DNA from: Nitrososphaerota archaeon
GTDB lineage: Archaea; Thermoproteota; Bathyarchaeia; Bathyarchaeales; Bathycorpusculaceae
DNA: 26,734 nucleotides
Direction of reading: 5' to 3'
Assembly: GCA_031282985.1 (NCBI GenBank)
Contig: JAITCR010000049.1
Location: forward strand, 1 to 26,734
In this document: positions 1 to 7,352 of the stretch, piece by piece
Position numbering within the stretch: the stretch's first letter is position 1
Layout: each line of letters starts with the position of its first letter
Program-made: the position numbers and the translations under genes
Notes under the pieces: generated by a model
The model's input: only the letters and a program-made list of their open reading frames with translations
Told to the model about the DNA's origin: nothing
Databases searched by the model: none

Positions 1-365
1 ATCAGTGTTGGCTTGGTGGGCAATCGATCATAGTACAGGTGTTCCGTTGGCGTATTGTTTTGGTACACGGGAACACAAGTATCTTGATGAGTTACGTTGT
101 TTGCTTGCGCCGTTTAGAGTAAGTATTGTTTACTGTGATGATAATGTTGTTTATAAAACTCATATTACTGAAAGTATTGTGACTCCGGGTAAGAGGAATA
201 TGCAGTGTGTTGAGCGTAAGTATTTGTCTTTACGTGCTTGGTGTAGCAGGCTTGTTGGGGGGAGGTATTGGGTTTTCAAAATCTTTTCTTATGCATAAAA
301 TTGTTGTTGGTTTGGTCATAAACTTTTGGTTCTTTAAAAGAGAGCTACCATTTCACTTAACTTAG
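1..365 (+). pseudogene. IS1-family transposase, 3' part, frameshifted
   Basis: This is the C-terminal half of an IS1-type DDE transposase; the rest lies left of the window. The first frame reads a catalytic-core-like stretch (WWAIDHSTGVPLAYCFG, then YCDDNVVYKTH) and the typical GKRNMQCVERKYLSLRAW block, then stops at 296-298. The expected IS1 tail (GFSKSFLMHKIVVGLVINFW, then FFKRELPFHLT) lies in the next frame and ends with TAG at 363-365. The switch falls at a run of six G at 257-262; removing one G restores one continuous frame. So either the copy is inactivated, the G run is a sequencing error, or it is a slippage site. The inverted repeat at the element's right end was not identified. Confidence 0.85.
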
Positions 366-647
366 GACATGACCCCTGTTTTTGGCTTTAACCATGCCCT
401 AACTGGATGAGGGTGAAATTATTCTGGGAAAAGACAGTCTGACTAATAGCGCTTAACACTTATTAATTAGTTCTCTAAATATTGAGAGCCTCAGTGGACT
501 TCATAAAAATGGGAAGATAGGCTCTTGACTGTGAGGATAGAGGTCCCAAAAAAAACTAAAGTCATTGAGCTAATGCTTCTCGTGAACCGACACGGAGATC
601 CTATGAGAGTATAGACATCATAAAAAATTAAAAGAGGCACTATATAG
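366..647. other. Gap between IS1 remnant and rpl10e
   Basis: No protein-coding gene is visible in these 282 bases. The stretch should contain the IS1 right end and the rpl10e promoter. A weak pairing exists between GAGCCT (486-491) and AGGCTC (519-524). CTGGATGAGG near 400 and GTCTGACT near 448 loosely resemble C and D boxes but do not fit the consensus. An AT-rich stretch at about 619-632 could serve as the TATA region for rpl10e. No known RNA gene is recognised. Confidence 0.4.
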
Positions 648-1181
648 ATGCACGCAAGAAATTTCAGACATGTAAAGAACCGCGCTTACACTAGGAAAGA
701 ATATGCTCGTGGTTTTCCGCCCCCAAAGATTGTAAAATTCACTATGGGTGACACAAAAGCCAACTTTGACTTCGAAGTCCAATTATTGTCAACAAAGAGA
801 GTTCAGGTGCGTCATAGTGCGCTTGAAGCAGCACGTGTAGCTACTAATCGTGTGTTGATGGATAAGCTTATTAATGAATATTTAATGGTGGTTCATCCAT
901 ATCCTCATATTATTTTGCGAGAGAATAAAATGATTTTTGGGGCTCATGCTGATCGTCTCCAACAAGGTATGAGACGTTCTTTTGGGACAGCTGTGGGTAC
1001 AGCCGCAAAGGTAGAAGTAGGTCAACCAATAATTACTGTAAGAGTAAAAGCCACCGCCGCTGAAACCGCGAAAGTGGCTCTTAAACGTGGTAGCGCTAAA
1101 CTTCCAATCCATTGTAAAATCGTAGTGACAAAATCTCCAGTTGCAGCAGGGAAAGTCCCATCGGAGACTGAACTCGCTTGA
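648..1181 (+). CDS. rpl10e: Large ribosomal subunit protein L10e (uL16)
   Basis: 177-aa archaeal/eukaryotic L10e, the counterpart of bacterial L16. It sits near the peptidyl transferase centre and central protuberance of the 50S subunit. Family landmarks are AYTRKEYARGFPPPKIVKF near residue 13, VQVRHSALEAARVATNR near 52, YPHIILRENKM near 84, and ADRLQQGMRRSFGTAVGTAA near 100. The length is normal, with a short basic/polar C-terminal tail. Its TGA overlaps the TTG start of PEP synthase by four bases, so the two are probably cotranscribed and translationally coupled. A weak GAGG lies about 11 bases before the ATG. Confidence 0.96.
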   Translation: MHARNFRHVKNRAYTRKEYARGFPPPKIVKFTMGDTKANFDFEVQLLSTKRVQVRHSALEAARVATNRVLMDKLINEYLMVVHPYPHIILRENKMIFGAHADRLQQGMRRSFGTAVGTAAKVEVGQPIITVRVKATAAETAKVALKRGSAKLPIHCKIVVTKSPVAAGKVPSETELA

Positions 1182-3604
1182 GTGAAGTCGGCAAACCGCG
1201 TGAACCAAGCAAGCCTTCAATTCTATGGTTTAATGATGTAAGGAACACCGATGTTTCTGTTGTTGGTGGCAAAAATGCCAGTCTGGGCGAGATGATTCAT
1301 GCTGGGTTGCAGGTTCCAAACGGGTTTGCTGTTACTTCTTTTTCTTATGAGCGATTTATTGAAGAGACACAAATTTCTAAAAAAATTTATACTATCCTTA
1401 AAGAGAATATTGTAACTTCTAATGATCCTAGGCGGTATGAAATTGCTTCAAAGTATATTCGTGACTTAATTGAAAAAACTCCGATGCCTAAAGACATCGA
1501 GGTGTCAATCAGGAAGGCTTATGAAGAGTTAAACAAACGCTTTAATCTTAAGGAAGCGTTTGTTGCTGTTCGTTCAAGTGCTACTGCAGAGGATTTGCCG
1601 GATGCTTCTTTTGCAGGCCAACAAGAAACTTACCTCAATGTTAAAGGTTCTGATGACCTTATTGATAAGGTTGTGAAATGTTGGTCAAGTTTATTTACTC
1701 CAAGAGCCATTTTTTATCGTGAAGAGAAAAATTTTGCACATGATAAAGTTTTTATCAGTGTTGGCGTTCAAAAGATGGTTAATTCTCGTACTGCTGGTGT
1801 TATGTTCACAATTAATCCTGTAACTGGAGATCAAAATGAAATTGTTATTGAATGCACTTTTGGTCTTGGTGAAGCAGTCGTTTCGGGTGCTGTTAATCCT
1901 GATTGTTTTGTGATCGATAAGTCAACACGTCAAATTAAACAACGTCGAATCGTAAAAAAAACAATTGAGTATATCAGGGATCCAACTACTGGAAAAACGA
2001 TTCATTCCACAATTAAGGGTGATAGGGCTCAAGAACCCTGTATAAGTGACAGAGAATTAATGTTGCTCGTAGATCTTGCACATAAGATTGAGAAGCATTA
2101 TGGTAAACCAATGGATATTGAATGGGCAATAGACCCAGATTTGCCTTCTCCAGCAGGAATTTTCTTGGTTCAAGCACGTCCAGAAACAGTGTGGTCAAAA
2201 ACTATAGAAAATCCTAATTCTAAAGAAAAAATTGAATTTTTAAAAATTGTTGTAAAGGGAATTAGTGCTGGTAAACGTGGTTATGGTTTTGGAGTGGCTA
2301 AAGTTGCCAAGACAACTGATGAAGCTGCATCAATAATGAAAGAAGGTGACATTCTAGTTACAGATATGACAAATCCTGATTTTGTTCCATATATGAAGGT
2401 GGCTTCTGCGATTGTAACTGATAAGGGTGGTATTACTTCTCATGCTGCAATTGTAAGTCGAGAGTTAAACATTCCTTGTGTTGTTGGAACAGAAACTGGG
2501 ACTCAAGTCATAAAAACTGGTAGTAAATACACTGTTGACTCGAGAAATGGCATAATCTATGAAGGTATAATGACGCAGGCTCATGATCCAACAGATGGTA
2601 ATATGATACTTCACACGGTTGATGCGCCTGCTCCAGTAACGGCTACAAAAGTTTATATGAATTTGGCTATACCTGAAAAAATTGAGGCTTATAAAGATCT
2701 GCCCTTTCAAGGTATTGGTTTAATGCGTGCTGAATTCATTTTTGCAGCGTATGTTAATGAGCATCCTATGTCTCTGGTTGAAAAGGGTGAGCATCAAAAG
2801 CTTGTTGACAAGTTTGCTGAGGGTGTAGCAACTGTTGCACGTGCGATCCAGCCGAGAATAGTGGTTGTAAGGTTTAGTGATTTTAAGACTAACGAGTACC
2901 GTGATCTTGTAGGTGGCGAAAAGTATGAAATTGTTGAAGAAAATCCAATGTTGGGTTGGCGGGGTTGTAGTCGTTATATTAGTAAATGGTATGAGAAAGC
3001 TTTCCGTCTTGAATGTCAAGCAATAAAGAAATGCCGTAACGAATGGGGTCTTAAGAACGTTTATGTTATGCTTCCAATGGTTAGAACGCTTTGGGAAGCA
3101 AAGCAAGTTCTTGAAATTATGCGCCAAGAAGGTCTTGAACGTTCTCGTGATTTCAAAATTTGGTTCATGGCTGAAACTCCAAGTATAATAATTATGGCTG
3201 ATGAGTTTAGTAAGCTGGTTGATGGTTTTAGTATTGGTAGTAATGATTTGACTCAGGGTGTGTTGATGATTGATCGTGATTCAGAGCGCCTTGGCCAGAT
3301 GGGGTATTTCGATGAACGTGATCCAGCAGTAAAGCGCATGATTGCGCGTTTAATCAAAGTTGCCCATGAAAACGGTTGTACTGTGAGTATATGTGGTGAA
3401 GGTCCATCGAATCTCCCAGATTTCTGTGAGTTTCTAGTCCGTGTTGGTATAGATAGTATATCAGTAAATAATGACACAGTTGCAGTAACACGTAGAAACA
3501 TTGCAGGTATAGAGCAAAAAATTATTCTTGAGCGCTTAGCAGAAGCAACAGCCGTCACAGCAGGTCAACCCTTAAAGAGACCCGTTCCCGACTGGGAATG
3601 GTAA
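1178..3604 (+). CDS. ppsA: Phosphoenolpyruvate synthase (pyruvate, water dikinase)
   Basis: 808 aa, full length for the family. The enzyme converts pyruvate + ATP + H2O to PEP + AMP + Pi, the entry step of gluconeogenesis in the cytoplasm. Domain order is as expected: an N-terminal ATP-grasp region (VRSSATAEDLPDASFAGQQE at 131-150, DIEWA at 313-317, QARPET at 332-337); the swivelling phosphohistidine domain with GGITSHAAIVSREL, giving catalytic His422; and the PEP/pyruvate TIM barrel (GIGLMRAEF, GSNDLTQGVLMIDRDSE, and the SICGEGPS cysteine motif near the C terminus). It begins with TTG inside the TTGA overlap with rpl10e; no better start fits. A T-rich tract follows the stop codon. Confidence 0.96.
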   Translation: MSEVGKPREPSKPSILWFNDVRNTDVSVVGGKNASLGEMIHAGLQVPNGFAVTSFSYERFIEETQISKKIYTILKENIVTSNDPRRYEIASKYIRDLIEKTPMPKDIEVSIRKAYEELNKRFNLKEAFVAVRSSATAEDLPDASFAGQQETYLNVKGSDDLIDKVVKCWSSLFTPRAIFYREEKNFAHDKVFISVGVQKMVNSRTAGVMFTINPVTGDQNEIVIECTFGLGEAVVSGAVNPDCFVIDKSTRQIKQRRIVKKTIEYIRDPTTGKTIHSTIKGDRAQEPCISDRELMLLVDLAHKIEKHYGKPMDIEWAIDPDLPSPAGIFLVQARPETVWSKTIENPNSKEKIEFLKIVVKGISAGKRGYGFGVAKVAKTTDEAASIMKEGDILVTDMTNPDFVPYMKVASAIVTDKGGITSHAAIVSRELNIPCVVGTETGTQVIKTGSKYTVDSRNGIIYEGIMTQAHDPTDGNMILHTVDAPAPVTATKVYMNLAIPEKIEAYKDLPFQGIGLMRAEFIFAAYVNEHPMSLVEKGEHQKLVDKFAEGVATVARAIQPRIVVVRFSDFKTNEYRDLVGGEKYEIVEENPMLGWRGCSRYISKWYEKAFRLECQAIKKCRNEWGLKNVYVMLPMVRTLWEAKQVLEIMRQEGLERSRDFKIWFMAETPSIIIMADEFSKLVDGFSIGSNDLTQGVLMIDRDSERLGQMGYFDERDPAVKRMIARLIKVAHENGCTVSICGEGPSNLPDFCEFLVRVGIDSISVNNDTVAVTRRNIAGIEQKIILERLAEATAVTAGQPLKRPVPDWEW

Positions 3605-3660
3605 ACCCACTCTTTACTTGTTATACCTCTTTTACTTCTTAGTTACTACATTTATTTTTA
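3605..3660 (+). terminator. T-rich archaeal-type terminator after ppsA
   Basis: Several pyrimidine/T tracts (CTCTTT, CCTCTTTTAC, ATTTATTTTTA) follow the ppsA stop in a 68-bp gap before dph2. Archaeal polymerase stops at oligo-T runs without needing a hairpin, so this is plausible. Read-through into dph2 cannot be excluded. Confidence 0.35.
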
Positions 3661-3672
3661 TGGTTTGAGAAC

Positions 3673-4674
3673 ATGAAGCATTTCGATTTTGAAGAAGAAA
3701 GGCTCCAACAGGAGATCCAAAAACTTGGTGTTAAACGAGTTTTAATTCAACTGCCTCAAGGGTTAAAACCTGAAGCAACTCGAATAGCTAAGATAGTAGA
3801 GAAGACGGGTGCTCTTGCTTTGATTTCTGCTGATTCCTGCTATGGTGCTTGTGATGTTGCTGTTAATGAAGCGGCAAATCTTGATGCAGATTTGATTATT
3901 CATTTTGGGCATTCAAAATTTGTTAAACACGAATCTGTTCAAACTATTTATGTTGAAACAAGAGCTTTAATAAATACTGCTGAAGCTATAGAGAAAGCTT
4001 TGCCGTTATTGTATGGTTATTCAAAGATCGGTTTAGCAACTTCTATTCAGCATTTACACGCTCTTGATGATGCGCGTGAGTTTCTGGCGCGTTCAGGGAA
4101 AACTACGATGCTTGGTGAAGCTAAGCATATTGGGTATGCTGGACAGGTTATTGGTTGTGATTACAGTAATGTGCGATCAATTGCTGATGAGGTAGATGTA
4201 TATCTTTTTATCGGTGGCGGAATTTTTCATGCATTGGGTATAGCTTTGAGTACTTCTAAACCAACTATTGTCGCTGACCCATATGATAACCGTGCGTTCT
4301 CAGTTAGTGAGACTGCTCAAAAACTTTTAAAACAGCATTGGGCCTGTATTGAGCAGGCGAGAAATGCCAAAAACATCGGTGTAATTATCGGTTTAAAACT
4401 TGGTCAAAAACGATTTGAAGATGCTCTAAGAGTTAAAGAGTTAATAGAAAAACACGGAAAAACTGCTTATCTTATTGCAATTCGTGAAATAACGCCTGAT
4501 TGCCTTCTTGATTTTCCAACAATTGAAGCATACGTGAACACAGCTTGTCCCAGAATTTCTCTTGACGCACCTGGAAAATTTGCGAAGCCCATATTAACAG
4601 TTAACGAATTTATGGTTGCATCTGGCGAAGTTTCATGGCAAAGCATGCTCAAAAAAGGCTTATTCGAAAATTAG
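3673..4674 (+). CDS. dph2: Diphthamide biosynthesis protein Dph2
   Basis: 333-aa archaeal Dph2, 2-(3-amino-3-carboxypropyl)histidine synthase. It uses a non-canonical [4Fe-4S]/SAM radical reaction to transfer an aminocarboxypropyl group to a histidine of elongation factor 2, the first step of diphthamide synthesis. The three cluster cysteines, one per repeat domain, are visible: the SADSCYGACD motif (C56/C60), C162 in VIGCDYSN, and C292 in NTACPRIS. The spacing matches the Pyrococcus enzyme. The 3' end overlaps the methyltransferase gene by 40 bases, implying cotranscription. The product acts on translation, like most neighbours. Confidence 0.95.
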   Translation: MKHFDFEEERLQQEIQKLGVKRVLIQLPQGLKPEATRIAKIVEKTGALALISADSCYGACDVAVNEAANLDADLIIHFGHSKFVKHESVQTIYVETRALINTAEAIEKALPLLYGYSKIGLATSIQHLHALDDAREFLARSGKTTMLGEAKHIGYAGQVIGCDYSNVRSIADEVDVYLFIGGGIFHALGIALSTSKPTIVADPYDNRAFSVSETAQKLLKQHWACIEQARNAKNIGVIIGLKLGQKRFEDALRVKELIEKHGKTAYLIAIREITPDCLLDFPTIEAYVNTACPRISLDAPGKFAKPILTVNEFMVASGEVSWQSMLKKGLFEN

Positions 4675-5342
4675 ACCTTGAACGGTTTCTTTCAACTGTG
4701 CAGGTCAATCCAGAGCCTAAAATTAATCTTGAGCAGTACACAATTTCAGAGAATATCGCTGCAAGTATGCTCTACATTGCAGCATACACAAATAATGATA
4801 TAGTAGGTAAATGTATTTTGGATTTGGGTTGTGGTACAGGTAGGCTTGGTTTAGGTGCGGCTTTTCTTGGAGCAAAAACTGTTTTGGGTGTTGATATTGA
4901 TAAAGCTGCCTTGAAGGTTGCTGTTGTAAATTCACAAAATGCTGATTTAACAGTTAATGCTGATTGGGTTAATGGAGATATTTCTATAATTAATGGTTGC
5001 TTTGATACGGTTTTGCAAAATCCGCCTTTTGGTGTCCAAACTCGTACTGCTGATCGCGCTTTTTTGATCAAAGCTTTGGTGTCTGGTAAAATGGTTTATT
5101 CTTTGCATAATCATCCCGATGTTGATAAACGTCTAATTAGCATGCTTAAATCATCTGGGACTGGTTTATTTGCGGTTCAACCGTCGGCTTTTCTGAAACG
5201 TTTTATTGAGCGGCACGGTGGTGTAGTTAAAGAAGTTTATGCTATGCTTATGACTATTCCTAAAATGTTTGATTTCCACACTAAGGTAAGTCATGATTTT
5301 GTGATTGATCTCTACATTATTGAGAGCAACCTTATTAAGTAG
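4635..5342 (+). CDS. METTL5-family RNA N6-adenine methyltransferase
   Basis: 235-aa Rossmann SAM-dependent methyltransferase. The N-terminal LEQYTISENIAASMLY motif, SAM motif I DLGCGTG (63-69), VDID (86-89) and catalytic NPPF (129-132) give the METTL5 pattern, including the following FGVQTRTADRAFL segment and VYSLHNH. Human METTL5 makes m6A on 18S rRNA; an rRNA m6A role here is inferred by homology. The ATG at 4635 lies 40 bases inside dph2 in another frame and gives the expected N terminus just ahead of the LEQY motif. In eukaryotes the enzyme needs TRMT112, and a Trm112 homologue is encoded at 26063-26335. Confidence 0.9.
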   Translation: MAKHAQKRLIRKLDLERFLSTVQVNPEPKINLEQYTISENIAASMLYIAAYTNNDIVGKCILDLGCGTGRLGLGAAFLGAKTVLGVDIDKAALKVAVVNSQNADLTVNADWVNGDISIINGCFDTVLQNPPFGVQTRTADRAFLIKALVSGKMVYSLHNHPDVDKRLISMLKSSGTGLFAVQPSAFLKRFIERHGGVVKEVYAMLMTIPKMFDFHTKVSHDFVIDLYIIESNLIK

Positions 5343-5344
5343 TC

Positions 5345-5370
5345 TTTTTTTGCAACGGGGTTGTTTTTCT
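5345..5370 (+). terminator. Terminator after the METTL5-like gene
   Basis: Immediately after the stop codon there is a seven-T run, a small hairpin with a CAAC/GTTG stem (5353-5363), and a second five-T run. It is T-rich enough for archaeal termination, and the next gene begins 140 bases later. Confidence 0.5.
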
Positions 5371-5408
5371 CTACTAAATCAAAAGGTTTATTGCGTAGCG
5401 CAGAATTT

Positions 5409-5420
5409 TAGCATATGCTA
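5409..5420. promoter_or_regulatory. 12-bp perfect palindrome upstream of csl4
   Basis: TAGCATATGCTA is a perfect 12-bp palindrome about 65 bases before the csl4 start. AT-rich promoter-like sequence (TTAATAA, ATTATAA) follows it. The position suits an operator for a dimeric regulator, but no regulator is recognised and a chance palindrome is possible. Confidence 0.3.
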
Positions 5421-5483
5421 CTTAATAAGTTGCGATTATAACTTCGGTTATTAAAATAATGACAAGTTAAAGAGAGAACTGCT

Positions 5484-6065
5484 ATGAGTTTAAAACAACC
5501 GGAACAAAAAAATGGCCATATAGTTTTACCGGGAGAACGTTTAGGTGTTATTGAAGAGTTCATTCCTGATTCAGGGACTTATGTTAAAGACAGCGTTATT
5601 TACTCGAGAATTGTTGGACATGCATTAATGGACCTTCTCAATAAACGTGTTTCAGTTTATCCCTTAGTTAACAGTGCTGTAACTCCAAAAGTTGGTACAA
5701 CCATTCTTGGCCAAGTTGGAAACGCACAATCAGATAACGCGTTGGTAAGAATTTTTAAAGTTGGCAACAAAAAAATTAGTGGTGTTTTTGGTGGTATACT
5801 GCACATTTCTGATGTTTCCGACCGCTACATTACCTCTATGAGTGAAGTCTGCAAGTCAGGCGATATCATTCGTGCCAAAGTTATCAGTGAGAAGAACCAA
5901 GTTTACCATCTAGCAACTCAAGATAAAAATTTGGGTGTTTTGTATGCTTTCTGTTCGCGATGTAGTACTATTGTAAATCTTGATCATTACGAGATGCGTT
6001 GCCCTAAATGTGGTAACATTGAAAAACGTAAAACCACCATTGATTATGGTGCTGAACCACTCTGA
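5484..6065 (+). CDS. csl4: Exosome RNA-binding subunit Csl4
   Basis: 193-aa Csl4, one of the S1-domain cap proteins of the archaeal exosome. It binds RNA and helps recruit substrates to the Rrp41/Rrp42 ring; in archaea it can also contact DnaG. The N-terminal domain (about 1-60) contains VLPGERLGVIEEF. The S1 fold covers about 66-148 (VGTTILGQVGN, then GGILHISDV). The C-terminal zinc ribbon has C157/C160 and C173/C176. The length is normal. It is followed after 14 bases by rpoL, with GAGAGGA just before that gene. Csl4-rpoL-dph2-methyltransferase neighbourhoods are common in archaea, which supports the call. Confidence 0.94.
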   Translation: MSLKQPEQKNGHIVLPGERLGVIEEFIPDSGTYVKDSVIYSRIVGHALMDLLNKRVSVYPLVNSAVTPKVGTTILGQVGNAQSDNALVRIFKVGNKKISGVFGGILHISDVSDRYITSMSEVCKSGDIIRAKVISEKNQVYHLATQDKNLGVLYAFCSRCSTIVNLDHYEMRCPKCGNIEKRKTTIDYGAEPL

Positions 6066-6079
6066 GAGGAAGATAATAA

Positions 6080-6361
6080 ATGAAAATTAATGTATTAAAA
6101 AAAAACAAACAAGAACTAAAAATTGAAATTATGGGGGCAGATCATGGTATCTGTAATTTACTTCAGAAAAAAATTCTACTAGATGAAAATGTTGACTTGG
6201 CTGGCTATGACGTTCCGCATCCTTTAGCCTCAAGTCCAATTATTTATGTTCGAATGAAAGGTAACTCAAAACCTCAAGATACATTGATCGCTGCTGCCAA
6301 AAAAGCGATTGCAGACAACGAAGAGTTAATTAAAGCACTTGAAAAAACACTAAAAACTTAA
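6080..6361 (+). CDS. rpoL: DNA-directed RNA polymerase subunit L (Rpb11-like)
   Basis: 93-aa small polymerase subunit, homologous to eukaryotic Rpb11 and to part of bacterial alpha. It dimerises with RpoD to start polymerase assembly. The hallmark motif is LKIEIMGADHGICNLLQKKIL, followed by YDVPHPLASSPIIYVR; the C-terminal helix is Lys/Ala/Glu rich. The start is supported by GAGAGGA 8-10 bases upstream and a 14-base gap after csl4. The stop is followed almost directly by the 137-bp inverted-repeat unit. Confidence 0.95.
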   Translation: MKINVLKKNKQELKIEIMGADHGICNLLQKKILLDENVDLAGYDVPHPLASSPIIYVRMKGNSKPQDTLIAAAKKAIADNEELIKALEKTLKT

Positions 6362-6362
6362 A

Positions 6363-6499
6363 GCAACCTCCGAAAACTCACGTTTTACGCTTCAAACCGA
6401 TAAAAAATAAAATAAATGCACAGCTGCCCATACAAATTTCCCTACTATATCTTTACTACACATTATACCCTTGATAGTTAAGAGGTTTTCGGAGGCTGC
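6363..6499. repeat. 137-bp unit bounded by 15-bp inverted repeats
   Basis: The left arm GCAACCTCCGAAAAC (6363-6377) is the reverse complement of the right arm GTTTTCGGAGGCTGC (6485-6499) at 14 of 15 positions. The 107 bases between them are AT-rich and hold no gene. The arms are far more GC-rich than the interior, like a MITE or a long foldback RNA. No convincing target-site duplication flanks it, and it begins one base after the rpoL stop codon. It could instead be a structured 3' UTR of csl4-rpoL. Confidence 0.55.
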
Positions 6500-6822
6500 C
6501 TATAATCTGTTGTAACCCTGTAAAATATTTCAAACAACTCTTGGCACTCTAAAAACCAAAACAACACAACAAACACAGCTAACTAAACATCTGCGAAAAA
6601 ACTTTCATGCGTACAACGTGTAATAACCCATAGGTCTAATATATGATTAATAAAATTCAGGTCGATGTTGTATGTCTAAGGAAATGTTTTTTTGAGTTCT
6701 GAAGTTTCTGAGTGTTGTGTATGTCTTTTATTGCATTAAGTAAAGCTGTTTATAACTGTACATTTAGAAAACGTTTAAAAGTAATAAAGATAAGAAAATC
6801 AAAAACGGATGAGGGAATCTGA
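6500..6822. other. Intergenic region upstream of tfs
   Basis: This is 323 bases of AT-rich DNA with no credible ORF or RNA gene. The only element I can support is the promoter at 6769-6784 for tfs. Confidence 0.5.
6769..6784 (+). promoter_or_regulatory. Promoter of tfs (BRE + TATA box)
   Basis: AAACGTTTAAAAGTAA places a TATA-like GTTTAAAA after a purine-rich BRE. Transcription would start near 6803, leaving a leader of about 20 bases that contains GAGGGA before the ATG at 6823. Exactly the same 16 bases occur on the minus strand upstream of rpoP (25137-25152), which argues that this is a real promoter motif shared by transcription genes. Confidence 0.6.
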
Positions 6823-7176
6823 ATGGAATTCTGTCCTAAATGTGGCAGTCGTCTTGAACCAAAGAAATCAAAAACTGGTAAAAAGGCTTCTTTGATTCTT
6901 GCTTGCTTTAAGTGCGGGTATAAAAAATCTGAGACTGGCGTAACAATTGAACCTAAAATTGCAAAAGTTATTCAACATAACCCCCAACAGTTTGTGGCTG
7001 TAATCGGTAAAGAAGAACAGAAACTAAATACTTTGCCAACTGTTAGGGTGGAATGTCCCAAGTGTGGAAACAACACTGCTTATGTATGGCAAGTGCAAAC
7101 GCGTGGCGCAGATGAATCCTCAACTCAATTTCTACGTTGCACAAAATGTAACTATACTTATAGAGAATATAGTTAA
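6823..7176 (+). CDS. tfs: Transcription factor S (TFS, TFIIS-like)
   Basis: 117-aa archaeal TFS, which stimulates RNA cleavage in backtracked RNA polymerase and restores elongation. The N-terminal zinc ribbon has C4/C7 and C28/C31. The C-terminal TFIIS-type ribbon has C78/C81 and C106/C109, with the catalytic acidic pair D97-E98 in QTRGADESSTQF. The acidic pair is present, so this is an active cleavage factor rather than an inhibitory paralogue such as TFS4. GAGGGA lies about eight bases before the ATG. It precedes the PCNA/primase genes, a common arrangement in TACK archaea. Confidence 0.95.
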   Translation: MEFCPKCGSRLEPKKSKTGKKASLILACFKCGYKKSETGVTIEPKIAKVIQHNPQQFVAVIGKEEQKLNTLPTVRVECPKCGNNTAYVWQVQTRGADESSTQFLRCTKCNYTYREYS

Positions 7177-7280
7177 CTCGAAATTCTCTTTTCTTCCATT
7201 TTTTGCTAACCTCTTGTTCTTGACTACTGGTAAATTTTGGGGTTTGTTTTTTGACAGAATTTATCTGGGTATTTAGAAGG

Positions 7281-7290
7281 TTTATTTATA
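7281..7290 (+). promoter_or_regulatory. Promoter of the pcn-priL genes (TATA box)
   Basis: TTTATTTATA preceded by the purine-rich AGAAGG looks like a BRE/TATA pair. Initiation near 7312 would give a leader of about 40 bases containing AGGCGAGGAAGAG before the GTG start at 7353. Confidence 0.5.
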
Positions 7291-7352
7291 AGAACAGTGA
7301 TAAAGCATAATAGTTATAACTTAACTATGTGCATTAGGCGAGGAAGAGAACT

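Noticed and set aside
398..455. Possible C/D box sRNA in the rpl10e leader
   Set aside because: The putative C box does not match RTGATGA and no C'/D' pair or terminal stem is present.
882..1220. 112-aa minus-strand ORF across rpl10e
   Set aside because: It is antisense to a well-supported ribosomal protein gene and its translation has no family features.
2720..3127. 135-aa minus-strand ORF inside ppsA
   Set aside because: Shadow of the PEP synthase reading frame with low-complexity Thr/Phe/Asn translation.
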